Source: Peptostreptococcaceae bacterium (GTDB lineage: Bacteria; Bacillota; Clostridia; Peptostreptococcales; Peptostreptococcaceae). Taken from it: DNA of 16,345 nucleotides. This document shows, piece by piece, positions 1-7,644 of the stretch (position 1 is the stretch's first letter; the number at the start of each line of letters is the position of its first letter). The notes under the pieces were generated by a model. That model saw nothing but the letters and a program-made list of their open reading frames with translations. It was not told where the DNA came from and searched no databases. The stretch covers positions 1 through 16,345 of the forward strand of contig JASBZE010000035.1 in the NCBI GenBank assembly GCA_029983575.1, written 5' to 3'. The translations under genes were made by a program, and so were the position numbers.

Positions 1-102
1 ATTATCAAAGGAACTGATGGCTGCGGTTGTTCTTCCTGTCTGATAGTACTCGTCGTAATTATAATATTATTTAAGGTTATTGCTTTTTTCGGCTCACTAT
101 AA
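1..102 (+). CDS. Partial: C-terminal tail of an unidentified small membrane-anchored protein
   Basis: Frame 1 is open from the window edge to a TAA at 100-102, giving 33 visible residues. The tail begins with a cysteine-rich patch (GCGCSSC, residues 8-13 or so) followed directly by about 15 strongly hydrophobic residues (LIVLVVIIILF...), which looks like a C-terminal transmembrane anchor. The gene would converge on eno, and the hairpin at 161-207 lies between the two stop codons and could terminate both. I do not recognise the family and the start is outside the window. A short open frame at an edge can arise by chance, so this is a moderate call resting on the Cys patch plus membrane-segment pattern and the convergent layout. 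Confidence 0.45.
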   Translation: MIKGTDGCGCSSCLIVLVVIIILFKVIAFFGSL

Positions 103-160
103 TACTAGTTCGAAACTATTCTTGATAATTATATTATTGAGAGCGACATCTTCATAAAGA

Positions 161-207
161 AAAAAACGGCTAATTTCAACAAACAAATGTTGATTTTAGC
201 CGTTTTT
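161..207 (-). terminator. Rho-independent terminator after eno, probably bidirectional
   Basis: An inverted repeat of about 17 bp (arms near 165-181 and 188-204, two central mismatches, loop about 6 nt) is flanked by A-rich sequence on the left and T5 on the right. Read on the minus strand, the stem is followed by T7 then CTTT, a good intrinsic terminator 13 bases beyond the eno stop. Read on the plus strand it ends in TTTTTATT, so it may also end the convergent gene at the window edge. Confidence 0.85.
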
Positions 208-219
208 ATTATGAAATCA

Positions 220-1512
220 CTATTTCTTTAGGTTGTAGAATGAGTCAAGTCCATTATACTCAGCTTGCTCTCCAACAAACTCTTCAATTCTTAATAATTG
301 GTTATACTTAGCTACCCTATCAGTTCTAGAAGGTGCTCCAGTCTTAATTTGACCTGCATTTACTGCAACAGCTAGGTCTGCTATTGTAGAGTCTTCTGTC
401 TCACCTGATCTATGTGATATAACTGCTGTATATCCAGCTCTCTTAGCCATTTCGATAGCATCTAGAGTTTCAGTTAGAGTACCAATTTGGTTTACCTTTA
501 TAAGTATTGAGTTAGCTATGCCTTCCTCTATACCTCTCTTAAGTCTCTCAGTGTTTGTAACGAATAGGTCGTCACCAACTAACTGTATCTTCTTACCAAG
601 TCTTTCAGTAAGAACTTTCCATCCATCCCAGTCATCTTCATCTAAACCATCTTCGATTGTGATTATAGGGAACTCTTTTACCCATTCTTCGTAAAGATCT
701 ATCATCTCTTCAGCTGTTAGAACCTTACCTTCACCTTTTAGGTTGTATTTCTTAGAATCAGCGTCATACATTTCAGAAGAAGCAACGTCCATTCCTAAGA
801 ATACGTCTTTTCCTGGCTCAAGTCCAGCACCCTTGATAGCCTCAACGATTAGCTCAAGAGCTTCTCTGTTTGATTGTAGGTTTGGTGCAAATCCACCTTC
901 ATCTCCTACACCTCCTGAAAGACCTCTCTCAGCAAGTACTTTCTTTAGTGAGTGGAATACTTCCGCTCCCATTCTTAGACCTTCCTTGAAAGACTCAGCT
1001 CCTACTGGAAGTATCATAAACTCTTGTACGTCAACGTTGTTATCAGCGTGCTCTCCACCATTTAGAATGTTCATCATAGGTACAGGAAGTTGCTTAGCAT
1101 TAACTCCTCCTATATATTGATATAGTGGTAGACCTAGATCCTCAGCAGCTGCTTTTGCCACTGCTAGAGATACACCTAAAATAGCATTGGCTCCTAGCTT
1201 ACCTTTGTTGTTTGTTCCATCTAGCTCTATCATTATAGCGTCTATAGCAGCTTGATCTAATGCACTAAGACCTTCTAATTCTGGAGCTATTACTTCATTT
1301 ACATTCTCAACAGCCTTTTGAACACCCTTACCTAGGTATCTTCCTTTGTCTCCATCTCTTAGCTCAACAGCTTCAAACTGTCCAGTAGATGCACCTGAAG
1401 GAACTATTGCGCTTCCCATCGCACCACTTTCTAAGAATACTTCAACCTCTACTGTTGGGTTACCTCTAGAGTCAAGTACCTCTCTAGCGTAAATCATTTC
1501 AATTATTGACAT
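220..1512 (-). CDS. eno: Enolase (phosphopyruvate hydratase)
   Basis: Dehydrates 2-phosphoglycerate to phosphoenolpyruvate, with Mg2+; cytosolic, although enolases are often also found on Gram-positive surfaces. The 430 residues are normal family length. Visible features are the mobile substrate loop SGASTG (39-44), H155 in NGGEHADNN, E164 and E205, metal ligands D242, E287 and D314, the signature LIKVNQIGT with catalytic K339, SHRSGETED (366-374), and K390. All expected active-site residues appear intact. ATG at 1512 has AAGGAGA at good spacing. It is the last gene of the glycolytic operon, 141 bases beyond gpmI. That gap is AT-rich, and I see neither a convincing terminator nor a clear promoter in it, so eno may be transcribed by read-through or from a weak promoter of its own. 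Confidence 0.98.
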   Translation of the reverse strand: MSIIEMIYAREVLDSRGNPTVEVEVFLESGAMGSAIVPSGASTGQFEAVELRDGDKGRYLGKGVQKAVENVNEVIAPELEGLSALDQAAIDAIMIELDGTNNKGKLGANAILGVSLAVAKAAAEDLGLPLYQYIGGVNAKQLPVPMMNILNGGEHADNNVDVQEFMILPVGAESFKEGLRMGAEVFHSLKKVLAERGLSGGVGDEGGFAPNLQSNREALELIVEAIKGAGLEPGKDVFLGMDVASSEMYDADSKKYNLKGEGKVLTAEEMIDLYEEWVKEFPIITIEDGLDEDDWDGWKVLTERLGKKIQLVGDDLFVTNTERLKRGIEEGIANSILIKVNQIGTLTETLDAIEMAKRAGYTAVISHRSGETEDSTIADLAVAVNAGQIKTGAPSRTDRVAKYNQLLRIEEFVGEQAEYNGLDSFYNLKK

Positions 1513-1653
1513 ATGTTTCTCCTTTCAACCAAATCAATAAATACGTGAAAAAACTATTGATGGGTAGATTTTTCTGTATTTTTAGTTTAGGTTTTTTCAT
1601 ATATTTTAGTGACAATTCACTAGTTGATTTTTTTATTGTATATTTTGTATTTA

Positions 1654-3186
1654 CTACTTTTCAATTAAGCTTCTTCCAGTCATTTCCTTTGGTTGCTCCA
1701 AATCAAGCATATCCAACATAGTTGGAGCTATATCTGATAGCTGACCTCCTTCTAGAAGGTGTCCACCAATGTATTTTTCTCCTAAAACTATATACGGAAC
1801 CAAATTAGTAGAGTGTGAAGTAACTACCCTTCCAGTTTCTACATCCAACATCAGCTCAGCATTTCCGTGGTCTGCTGTTATTATTCCAGATCCACCAATC
1901 TCTAGTACTCTGTCAAACAGCCTACCTACGCATTCGTCTACAGCCTCTATAGCTTTTACAGTAGCCTTCATATCACCTGTATGACCTACCATATCAGGGT
2001 TTGCAAAGTTTACTATTATAACATCATATATATTATCCTTTAATGCGTCTTCTAACTTCCCTATAAGTTCGTAAGCGCTCATTTCAGGTTTTAAATCATA
2101 AGTCGCTACCTTTGGCGACGGTATTAATATCCTATCTTCCCCTTCATATGGTTTTTCCTTACCACCGTTAAAGAAGAATGTGACGTGGGCATATTTTTCT
2201 GTCTCAGCTGCCCTAAGTTGCTTCATACCGAGTGAACTTAGATACTCTCCCATGGTATTTACTAGCTGTTCCGGTCTATATGCAACTTCAACATTTGTCA
2301 AAGTAGCATCGTAAACTGTCATACAAACGTAATGAGTGTCTTTAAATTCTCTATCAAATCCATTGAAGTCCTTCTCAGTTATCGCCCTAGTAATTTCTCT
2401 CGCCCTATCAGGTCTAAAATTAAAGAAAATAACGGAATCTCCTTCTTTAATATTTCCTACAGGCTTAGAGTCATCTCCAACCATCACAGTAGGTACTATA
2501 AACTCATCTGTCAAATCATTTTTATATGATTTTTCTATCGCCTCAACGGGATCTTTTTCGTTATTGCCAATACCTTCAACAATAGCATTATAGGCTTCCT
2601 TAACTCTTTCCCACCTATTATCTCTATCCATGGCATAGTATCTTCCAGATATTGAGGCTATCTTTCCGACACCCTCTTTTTCTATTACATCTAAAATCTC
2701 CTTCATATAGCCTACACCGCTATTTGGGTCGGTATCTCTACCATCGGTAATAGCATGGATAAAAGTATTTTCTACTCCCATTTTCTTTGACATTTTTATA
2801 AGCGCCTTTAGGTGGTCTATATGTGAGTGTACCCCACCATCAGAAAGCAGACCTATAAAGTGAACTGCCTTGTCTTTGGCATTTTCCATAGCAGAAACCA
2901 ATTCCTTATTTGTAAAGAAATCACCGTCTTCTATAGACTTTGTAATCCTAGTTAAATCTTGATAAACTACCCTACCTGCTCCAATATTAGTATGCCCAAC
3001 TTCAGAATTACCCATTTGTCCATTTGGCAATCCAACGTTCATACCACTTGCATTTATTAGAGTGTGAGGAAATTTCTCATAATATCTATCAAGATTAGGT
3101 GTTTTTGCTTCATAGACAGCATTGCCTCTGGTCTCACTAGTACAACCGAAACCATCCATGATGCAAAGTACTACAGGTTTTTTCAT
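1654..3186 (-). CDS. gpmI: 2,3-bisphosphoglycerate-independent phosphoglycerate mutase
   Basis: Interconverts 3- and 2-phosphoglycerate through a phosphoserine intermediate, using two metal ions (usually Mn2+). At 510 residues it is full length for the cofactor-independent alkaline-phosphatase-superfamily enzyme. Visible are metal ligand D11 in MDGFG, nucleophile S61 in NSEVGH, the substrate motifs DGRDTDP (148-154) and NFRPDRAREITRA (256-268), K331 and H334 in ETEKYAHVTFF, metal motifs with D398, H402, D439 and H440 (TADHGNAE), and H458 in TSHSTN. ATG at 3186 is preceded by AGAGGTGA, which abuts the tpiA stop. The gap to tpiA is only 11 bases, so the two are probably translationally linked. 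The gene ends in tandem stops (TAG TAA). Confidence 0.98.
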   Translation of the reverse strand: MKKPVVLCIMDGFGCTSETRGNAVYEAKTPNLDRYYEKFPHTLINASGMNVGLPNGQMGNSEVGHTNIGAGRVVYQDLTRITKSIEDGDFFTNKELVSAMENAKDKAVHFIGLLSDGGVHSHIDHLKALIKMSKKMGVENTFIHAITDGRDTDPNSGVGYMKEILDVIEKEGVGKIASISGRYYAMDRDNRWERVKEAYNAIVEGIGNNEKDPVEAIEKSYKNDLTDEFIVPTVMVGDDSKPVGNIKEGDSVIFFNFRPDRAREITRAITEKDFNGFDREFKDTHYVCMTVYDATLTNVEVAYRPEQLVNTMGEYLSSLGMKQLRAAETEKYAHVTFFFNGGKEKPYEGEDRILIPSPKVATYDLKPEMSAYELIGKLEDALKDNIYDVIIVNFANPDMVGHTGDMKATVKAIEAVDECVGRLFDRVLEIGGSGIITADHGNAELMLDVETGRVVTSHSTNLVPYIVLGEKYIGGHLLEGGQLSDIAPTMLDMLDLEQPKEMTGRSLIEK

Positions 3187-3197
3187 CTTATCACCTC

Positions 3198-3938
3198 TTA
3201 ATAATTAACCAAGGCTAAGAAGTCTTCTGGCCTAAGTGAAGCCCCACCAACGAGAGCACCGTCGATATCAGACTGACCCATGATTTCTTTTACATTTGAT
3301 GGTTTTACACTTCCACCATACTGTATTCTAACTTCATCGGCATTATCTGCATATTTTTCTCTAAGTACTTCCCTTATAAATGAGATCACTTCATTTGCCT
3401 GCTCAGCCGTAGCTGTTTTACCAGTTCCTATTGCCCAGATTGGCTCGTAAGCAATCACAACTTTTGATATATCTACTGCTTCTATACCGTCAAGTCCATT
3501 TACAACTTGAGTTTTTACAACATCCTTAGTCTTGTCTTCTTCTCTTTGCTCTAGAGTTTCTCCACAACACATAATTGGAGTTATATTAACTTCTAAAGCT
3601 TTCTTAACCTTTTTGTTTACTGTTTCATCGGTCTCTGCGAAATACTCTCTTCTTTCTGAGTGACCAATTACAACATAATCTATATCAAGTTCCTTTAACA
3701 TTCCAGGAGAAACTTCCCCAGTGAATGCTCCAGATTCCTCAAAATGCATATTTTGTGCCCCAACTTTAACATCTGATCCCTTAAAAGCTTCCTTAAGGTC
3801 CTTAAGTTGAGTAAATGGAGCACATATTACTGCGTCAACCTCAGCTGATGTCTTGCCTGAAACTTCTTTTGCAAACTCAACTGCCTCTTTTATAGTTTTA
3901 TTCATCTTCCAATTTCCTGCTATTATTGGTTTTCTCAT
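3198..3938 (-). CDS. tpiA: Triosephosphate isomerase
   Basis: Interconverts dihydroxyacetone phosphate and glyceraldehyde-3-phosphate; a cytosolic TIM barrel, usually a dimer. With start ATG at 3938 the product has 246 residues, normal for bacteria. Catalytic residues are all present: N9 and K11 (GNWKMN), H93 (IGHSERR), and E165 at the front of the flexible loop 6 (PIWAIGTGKTA, 166-176). Phosphate-binding GGS (208-210) and GGAS (231-234) are also intact. An in-frame TTG at 3953 would add five residues, but the AGGAGG at 3943-3948 lies inside that extension and points to the ATG. The gene is 50 bases downstream of pgk and 11 bases upstream of gpmI. Confidence 0.97.
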   Translation of the reverse strand: MRKPIIAGNWKMNKTIKEAVEFAKEVSGKTSAEVDAVICAPFTQLKDLKEAFKGSDVKVGAQNMHFEESGAFTGEVSPGMLKELDIDYVVIGHSERREYFAETDETVNKKVKKALEVNITPIMCCGETLEQREEDKTKDVVKTQVVNGLDGIEAVDISKVVIAYEPIWAIGTGKTATAEQANEVISFIREVLREKYADNADEVRIQYGGSVKPSNVKEIMGQSDIDGALVGGASLRPEDFLALVNY

Positions 3939-3942
3939 GATG

Positions 3943-3948
3943 CCTCCT
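3943..3948 (-). promoter_or_regulatory. tpiA ribosome binding site that fixes its start
   Basis: AGGAGG on the minus strand, 4 bases before ATG at 3938. It overlaps codons of the longer in-frame TTG reading, which has no comparable site of its own, so the shorter start is preferred. Confidence 0.8.
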
Positions 3949-3988
3949 ATCAAGCCTAATTGCTTAAAAATTTATATAATATTTGTTC

Positions 3989-5182
3989 TTACTTATCATC
4001 TAAAGCGGCGATACCAGGTAACTGCTTACCTTCAAGGAACTCTAGTGAAGCTCCACCACCAGTTGAAATATGGCTCATCTTATCTCCATATCCCATTTGA
4101 TTTACTGCAGCAGCTGAATCACCACCACCTATGATAGTTACAGCGTTAGATTCTGCTAGTGCCTTAGCAACGGCCTCTGTTCCCTTAGCGAAATTTTTAA
4201 ATTCGAAAACTCCCATTGGTCCATTCCAAACAACAGTATTCGCTGATTTAACTTCATCTGCAAAAAGCTTAGCAGACTTAGGTCCTATATCAAGCCCCTC
4301 TTTATCAGCTGGTATATCTCTTCCCTCTGAAACATATGGTGTTTCATTTTCGCCAAACTTATCCGCATATGTTACGTCAACAGGTAAAAGAAGTTTTACT
4401 CCCTTTTCTTCCGCTTTTTTCATCATTTCCTTTACATAGTCAATTCTATCAGCCTCAAGAAGAGAGTTACCTACCTCATGACCTAGAGCCTTTAAAAATG
4501 TATAAGCCATTCCTCCGCCTATTATCAAAGTGTCTACCTTATCAAGTAGGTTATTTATAACGCCTAGCTTATCACTTACCTTAGCCCCACCAAGAATCGC
4601 AACTAGAGGTCTCTTAGGATTTTCAACGGCAGAACCTAAAAAGTCAAGTTCCTTTTGAATAAGATACCCACATACTCTCTCTTGTAAAAATTCACCGCAT
4701 CCAACTGTTGAACAATGTGCTCTGTGTGCAGTACCAAAAGCGTCATTTACAAATATCTCAGCAAGAGAAGCTAACTCTTTTGAGAAATTTTCTTCATTTT
4801 TTGTTTCTTCTTTTCTATATCTTGTATTTTGAAGAAGAACTACATCTGAATCTTTCATCTCTGAAACAGCTTTTTTAGCATTTTCTCCTACTACATTGTC
4901 ATCCGCTGCAAATACTACATCCTTGCCTAGCATTTCACTTAATTTTTTAGCAACAGGTTCTAATGAAAGCTCTGGTTTTGGCTCTCCCTTAGGCTTACCT
5001 AGATGAGAGCAAAGAATGACCTTGGCACCATTTTCTATCAAGTATTTAATAGTTGGCATAGCACCTACCAACCTACTGTCATCAGTTATTTCACCATCTT
5101 TTAGAGGTACGTTAAAATCACATCTAACAAGTACCTTCTTACCTTTAACATTAATATCTTCTATAGATTTTTTGTTTAGCAT
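3989..5182 (-). CDS. pgk: Phosphoglycerate kinase
   Basis: Transfers phosphate from 1,3-bisphosphoglycerate to ADP, the first ATP-yielding step of glycolysis. With start ATG at 5182 the product has 397 residues, the usual length. Motifs in order are VRCDFNVPL (19-27), R37, HLGKP (60-64), NDAFGTAHRAH (146-156), GGAKVSDKLGV (198-208), WNGPMGVFE (319-327), GGGDSAAAV (352-360) and STGGGASLEFLEGK (373-386), covering the substrate basic patch and the nucleotide-binding loops. A GTG at 5206 would add eight residues, but AGGAGAG sits 5 bases before ATG 5182, inside that extension. A 226-base gap with its own candidate promoter and hairpin separates it from gapA; tpiA follows after 50 bases. Confidence 0.98.
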   Translation of the reverse strand: MLNKKSIEDINVKGKKVLVRCDFNVPLKDGEITDDSRLVGAMPTIKYLIENGAKVILCSHLGKPKGEPKPELSLEPVAKKLSEMLGKDVVFAADDNVVGENAKKAVSEMKDSDVVLLQNTRYRKEETKNEENFSKELASLAEIFVNDAFGTAHRAHCSTVGCGEFLQERVCGYLIQKELDFLGSAVENPKRPLVAILGGAKVSDKLGVINNLLDKVDTLIIGGGMAYTFLKALGHEVGNSLLEADRIDYVKEMMKKAEEKGVKLLLPVDVTYADKFGENETPYVSEGRDIPADKEGLDIGPKSAKLFADEVKSANTVVWNGPMGVFEFKNFAKGTEAVAKALAESNAVTIIGGGDSAAAVNQMGYGDKMSHISTGGGASLEFLEGKQLPGIAALDDK

Positions 5183-5209
5183 TTTGACTCTCCTATCCGT
5201 AAACACAAA

Positions 5210-5251
5210 ATGAGCCCGGAGTCCATAGAAACACTACAAACCCGGACTCAT
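5210..5251 (-). promoter_or_regulatory. GC-rich hairpin in the pgk leader, terminator- or attenuator-like
   Basis: On the minus strand, arms ATGAGTCCGGG and CCCGG-containing TCCGGGCTCAT can form an 11-bp stem with two G-U pairs around a loop of about 20 nt, followed by TTTTGTGTTT. It ends 27 bases before the pgk ATG. The left arm's GAGTCC is also perfectly complementary to GGACTC next to the right arm, giving a mutually exclusive smaller hairpin. It may attenuate read-through from gapA, or stabilise a processed 5' end. Confidence 0.55.
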
Positions 5252-5271
5252 AATGAATCGTACTTAATATT

Positions 5272-5366
5272 TTACTGCTAATTATATTGTACCACTTATT
5301 GACAATTACACACAGTCAATATGCAGTAATTGTAAAAAATTTACTGTTTATTTACTTCACAATTAC
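5272..5366. repeat. Nested and alternating inverted repeats in the gapA-pgk gap
   Basis: Two inverted-repeat pairs are nested: TTACTGC (5272-5278) with GCAGTAA (5323-5329), enclosing ATTGAC (5298-5303) with GTCAAT (5315-5320). In addition the 8-mer ACAATTAC occurs at 5302-5309 and 5359-5366, and its reverse complement lies between them at 5326-5333, so the middle copy can pair with either neighbour. All of these matches are exact. Function is unknown; they could be operator half-sites or competing RNA stems. Confidence 0.6.
5286..5320 (-). promoter_or_regulatory. Candidate internal promoter upstream of pgk
   Basis: The minus strand contains TGG-TACAAT (5286-5294), an extended -10 element, directly followed by a second -10-like TATAAT (5281-5286). 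There is no good -35 at standard spacing. An inverted repeat ATTGAC/GTCAAT (5298-5303 and 5315-5320) covers the expected -35 area. A transcript from here would carry a leader of about 95 bases containing the GC-rich hairpin. Moderate-to-low confidence because of the missing -35. Confidence 0.4.
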
Positions 5367-5408
5367 GTTTTGTTGAAAATTACCTCACTAATTTTTCGTT
5401 CTCTATAA

Positions 5409-6416
5409 TTATTTGCTCATTCTAGCAAAGTATCCTAGAGTTCTTATAAGCTGAGAAGTGTAAGACATTTCGTTATCGTACCATGAAACTGCCTTAACTA
5501 ATTGCTTACCATCAACTTCGATAACTTTTGTTTGAGTTGCGTCAAATAGTGAACCGTAGCTCATTCCAACTATGTCAGAAGAAACTAACATATCTTCAGT
5601 ATAACCGAATGACTCATTAGTAGCATCCTTCATAGCTTGATTTATTTCTTCAACAGATGTGTTTTTCTTTAGAGTAACGAAAAGCTCAGTTAATGAACCA
5701 GTAACAACAGGAACCCTTTGAGCTGCACCGTCTAGTTTACCTTGAAGATCAGGTATAACAAGACCTATTGCCTTTGCTGCTCCAGTTGTGTTTGGAATAA
5801 TATTTGCTGCAGCTGCTCTTGCTCTTCTTAAATCTCCCTTAGCGTGAGGACCGTCTAGAGTATTTTGGTCGTTAGTATATGCGTGAACTGTAGTCATTAG
5901 ACCTTTTTCTATACCGAACTTGTCGTTAAGAACCTTAGCCATTGGTGCTAGACAGTTAGTTGTACAAGAAGCACCTGATATTACAGTTTCAGAACCATCT
6001 AGAGTATCTGAGTTAGTGTTGAATACTATAGTCTTAACATCGCCTGTAGCTGGAGCTGATATAAGAACCTTCTTAGCACCTGCTTTTATGTGAGCCTCTG
6101 CCTTGTCTTTTGAAGTGAAAAGACCTGTACACTCAAGAACTATATCTACATTAAGCTCTTTCCATGGTAGATCTTCTGGGTTTCTCTCAGCTATAACTTT
6201 TACCTCTTTACCGTTAACAACGAAAGCACCTTCCTTAACTTCTATCTCACCGTTGAATCTTCCTTGAGAAGAGTCGTATTTTAGTAGGTGAGCAAGCATA
6301 GAAGCGTCTGTTAAGTCATTTATAGCCACTACTTCAAACTCTTCTGGCTTTTCAACCATCTTTCTAAAAGCAAGTCTTCCTATTCTTCCAAATCCATTAA
6401 TTGCAACTTTAACCAT
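5409..6416 (-). CDS. gapA: Glyceraldehyde-3-phosphate dehydrogenase, glycolytic, NAD-dependent type
   Basis: Oxidises and phosphorylates glyceraldehyde-3-phosphate to 1,3-bisphosphoglycerate, reducing NAD+. With start ATG at 6416 it has 335 residues, standard length. Visible are the Rossmann motif INGFGRIGR (6-14), the NAD-selective acidic residue D34 in INDLTD, catalytic C151 in SGASCTTNC, catalytic H178 in TTVHAYTNDQ, and the C-terminal SWYDNEMSY (311-319). An in-frame ATG two codons upstream (6422) is only 1 base from the GGAGG and is unlikely to be used, while the ATG at 6416 is 7 bases away. Immediately downstream of cggR, as in Bacillus, and therefore probably under CggR control. The acidic residue after the second strand favours the glycolytic GapA over the NADP-type GapB. 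Confidence 0.98.
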   Translation of the reverse strand: MVKVAINGFGRIGRLAFRKMVEKPEEFEVVAINDLTDASMLAHLLKYDSSQGRFNGEIEVKEGAFVVNGKEVKVIAERNPEDLPWKELNVDIVLECTGLFTSKDKAEAHIKAGAKKVLISAPATGDVKTIVFNTNSDTLDGSETVISGASCTTNCLAPMAKVLNDKFGIEKGLMTTVHAYTNDQNTLDGPHAKGDLRRARAAAANIIPNTTGAAKAIGLVIPDLQGKLDGAAQRVPVVTGSLTELFVTLKKNTSVEEINQAMKDATNESFGYTEDMLVSSDIVGMSYGSLFDATQTKVIEVDGKQLVKAVSWYDNEMSYTSQLIRTLGYFARMSK

Positions 6417-6423
6417 TTTCATT

Positions 6424-6428
6424 CCTCC
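6424..6428 (-). promoter_or_regulatory. gapA ribosome binding site that fixes its start
   Basis: GGAGG on the minus strand. The upstream ATG (6422) would leave one base of spacing; the second ATG (6416) leaves seven. The second start yields MVKVAINGFGRIGR, the usual N-terminus of the family. Confidence 0.8.
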
Positions 6429-6459
6429 AAATTGTTGTTATTTTTTCCTTTTTTATTAA

Positions 6460-6478
6460 TACCTGTTCTTAACAGATA
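6460..6478 (-). promoter_or_regulatory. Small hairpin between cggR and gapA
   Basis: Arms TATCTGTT and AACAGGTA (one G-U pair) enclose a 3-base loop. There is no T-run after it, so it does not look like a terminator. In Bacillus subtilis the cggR-gapA mRNA is cleaved near the end of cggR and a hairpin protects the gapA message; this element lies at the equivalent place, but processing here is inference. Confidence 0.45.
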
Positions 6479-6492
6479 GATAACCTTAATTA

Positions 6493-7524
6493 CTAAAATT
6501 TACTCGTATTCTTTAAAATTTTTCTCGCACTCGCTTCATCGGTTACGAGAACCACATTTTTATTAAGCCTTATCACTGATAAAAATGCATCTACCTTATC
6601 ATCACCGGCAAAAACTAAAATACTGTTTTCGATGTTTGAGTAAGTTTCGAGGTCTATACCAACTGTACTTAGTTTGTGGACAATATTTCCATCCTTGTCG
6701 AAATAGTATCCAAACGCCTCACCGACCGCATTTTTTTCATCTAATTTAGCTTTTATATCATCTGGCAGATCTCTTCTGTCTGCCATAACATCAGCTCTAC
6801 CTACGCTGAAAACTAAAACATCAGTCCTTTTAACAGCCTCAATAGCACTCCTGATACCCGGAACCTTCATCAGTGATTCCATCGCCTCATCTTCTAGCTC
6901 ATCAGGTATAGTCAAAAGTTCTAGCTTAGACTTTAGAGACTTGCTTAGACTTGACACTATCGAATTTGACTGTGTTTCGACATCAAATCCAAAACTTCCT
7001 CTCGCAGGTACAACTGTCAAACCATCATAGTGCTTATTTGACTTAACTGCATCTGCAAAAGCCTTCATCGTTGTACCGCCAGTCACTGAAATAACGTCAT
7101 TATCTTTTAAGATTGATAAGAAGTAATTGGCTGCGTAATTTGCCACTTCCTTGATAAGGGTGTTGTTCTCGTTAAAATCCCCTGGAGCGACAATGACCTT
7201 TGTTATACCAAGTGCATCTTGTACCTTTTTTTCCAACTTAGGAATTTCTAGAACATCCTCCATAATAGACTTTATCTCTTCTAGTATAGTCTCTCCGAAC
7301 TCAGTCAACTTCATTCCGGAAACCTCTACACTTATCAGACCTTTTTCTCTTAAAAAGTCGGTCTCAGCCCTAACAACTCTCTCGCTTATTCCAAGAGAAG
7401 TCGAAAGATTTCTCCTACCAATAGGCTGGCTGATACTGATTTGTCTTAGGACGATATACCTTCTTTCCATCATCTCTACGACCTGTGGAACTAAAGTTTT
7501 TTGTATCTCCAGAAGCTTAATCAT
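6493..7524 (-). CDS. cggR: Central glycolytic genes regulator, SorC/DeoR-type repressor
   Basis: DNA-binding repressor of the glycolytic operon; in Bacillus subtilis fructose-1,6-bisphosphate weakens its operator binding. The 343 residues match that family (about 340). The N-terminal winged helix covers about residues 30-66 (RRNLSTSLGISERVVRAE...). The rest is the sugar-binding SorC fold with GGTTM (149-153), ARGSFG (174-179), GEAFGYYF (268-275) and AGDDKVDAF (306-314). T151, T152, R175, E269 and K310, known effector-contacting positions in the Bacillus protein, are present at the same numbers, so the same inducer is likely. ATG at 7524 follows AAGGTG with 5-base spacing. The gene leads the operon, with a sigma-A-type promoter and a probable self-operator upstream. 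Confidence 0.95.
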   Translation of the reverse strand: MIKLLEIQKTLVPQVVEMMERRYIVLRQISISQPIGRRNLSTSLGISERVVRAETDFLREKGLISVEVSGMKLTEFGETILEEIKSIMEDVLEIPKLEKKVQDALGITKVIVAPGDFNENNTLIKEVANYAANYFLSILKDNDVISVTGGTTMKAFADAVKSNKHYDGLTVVPARGSFGFDVETQSNSIVSSLSKSLKSKLELLTIPDELEDEAMESLMKVPGIRSAIEAVKRTDVLVFSVGRADVMADRRDLPDDIKAKLDEKNAVGEAFGYYFDKDGNIVHKLSTVGIDLETYSNIENSILVFAGDDKVDAFLSVIRLNKNVVLVTDEASARKILKNTSKF

Positions 7525-7600
7525 ATTTTCACCTTCTTTACGGAACGTCTGTAATTTTCTACAGCTCTTAAAATGCTCTGATTACATCTTTAATTTTAAT

Positions 7601-7638
7601 GGACTTTTATTGTCCCTATGTATTTTATTTGTCCTATC
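7601..7638 (-). promoter_or_regulatory. Probable CggR operator
   Basis: On the minus strand two similar half-elements, ATAGGACAAATAAAA and ATAGGGACAATAAAA, follow each other with the GGAC cores 19 bases apart; the second ends in GTCC, forming GGAC-N7-GTCC. The Bacillus subtilis CggR operator also has two direct repeats with (G)GGAC cores about 20 bases apart, downstream of the promoter. The element begins right after the predicted transcription start, suitable for repression by blocking initiation or elongation. Confidence 0.7.
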
Positions 7639-7644
7639 GATTTA

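Noticed and set aside
743..1120. Plus-strand open frame inside eno
   Set aside because: Lies fully antisense to enolase, has no ribosome binding site and encodes a low-complexity Ser/Pro/Thr-rich peptide, a typical shadow.
1513..1653. Possible separate eno promoter (TTGTCA with weak -10 candidates)
   Set aside because: No -10 at acceptable spacing; the region is AT-rich enough to give such matches by chance.
1506..1721. Plus-strand hydrophobic frame across the eno-gpmI gap
   Set aside because: The hydrophobic composition comes from T-rich intergenic DNA; it overlaps the ends of both flanking genes and lacks a convincing ribosome site.
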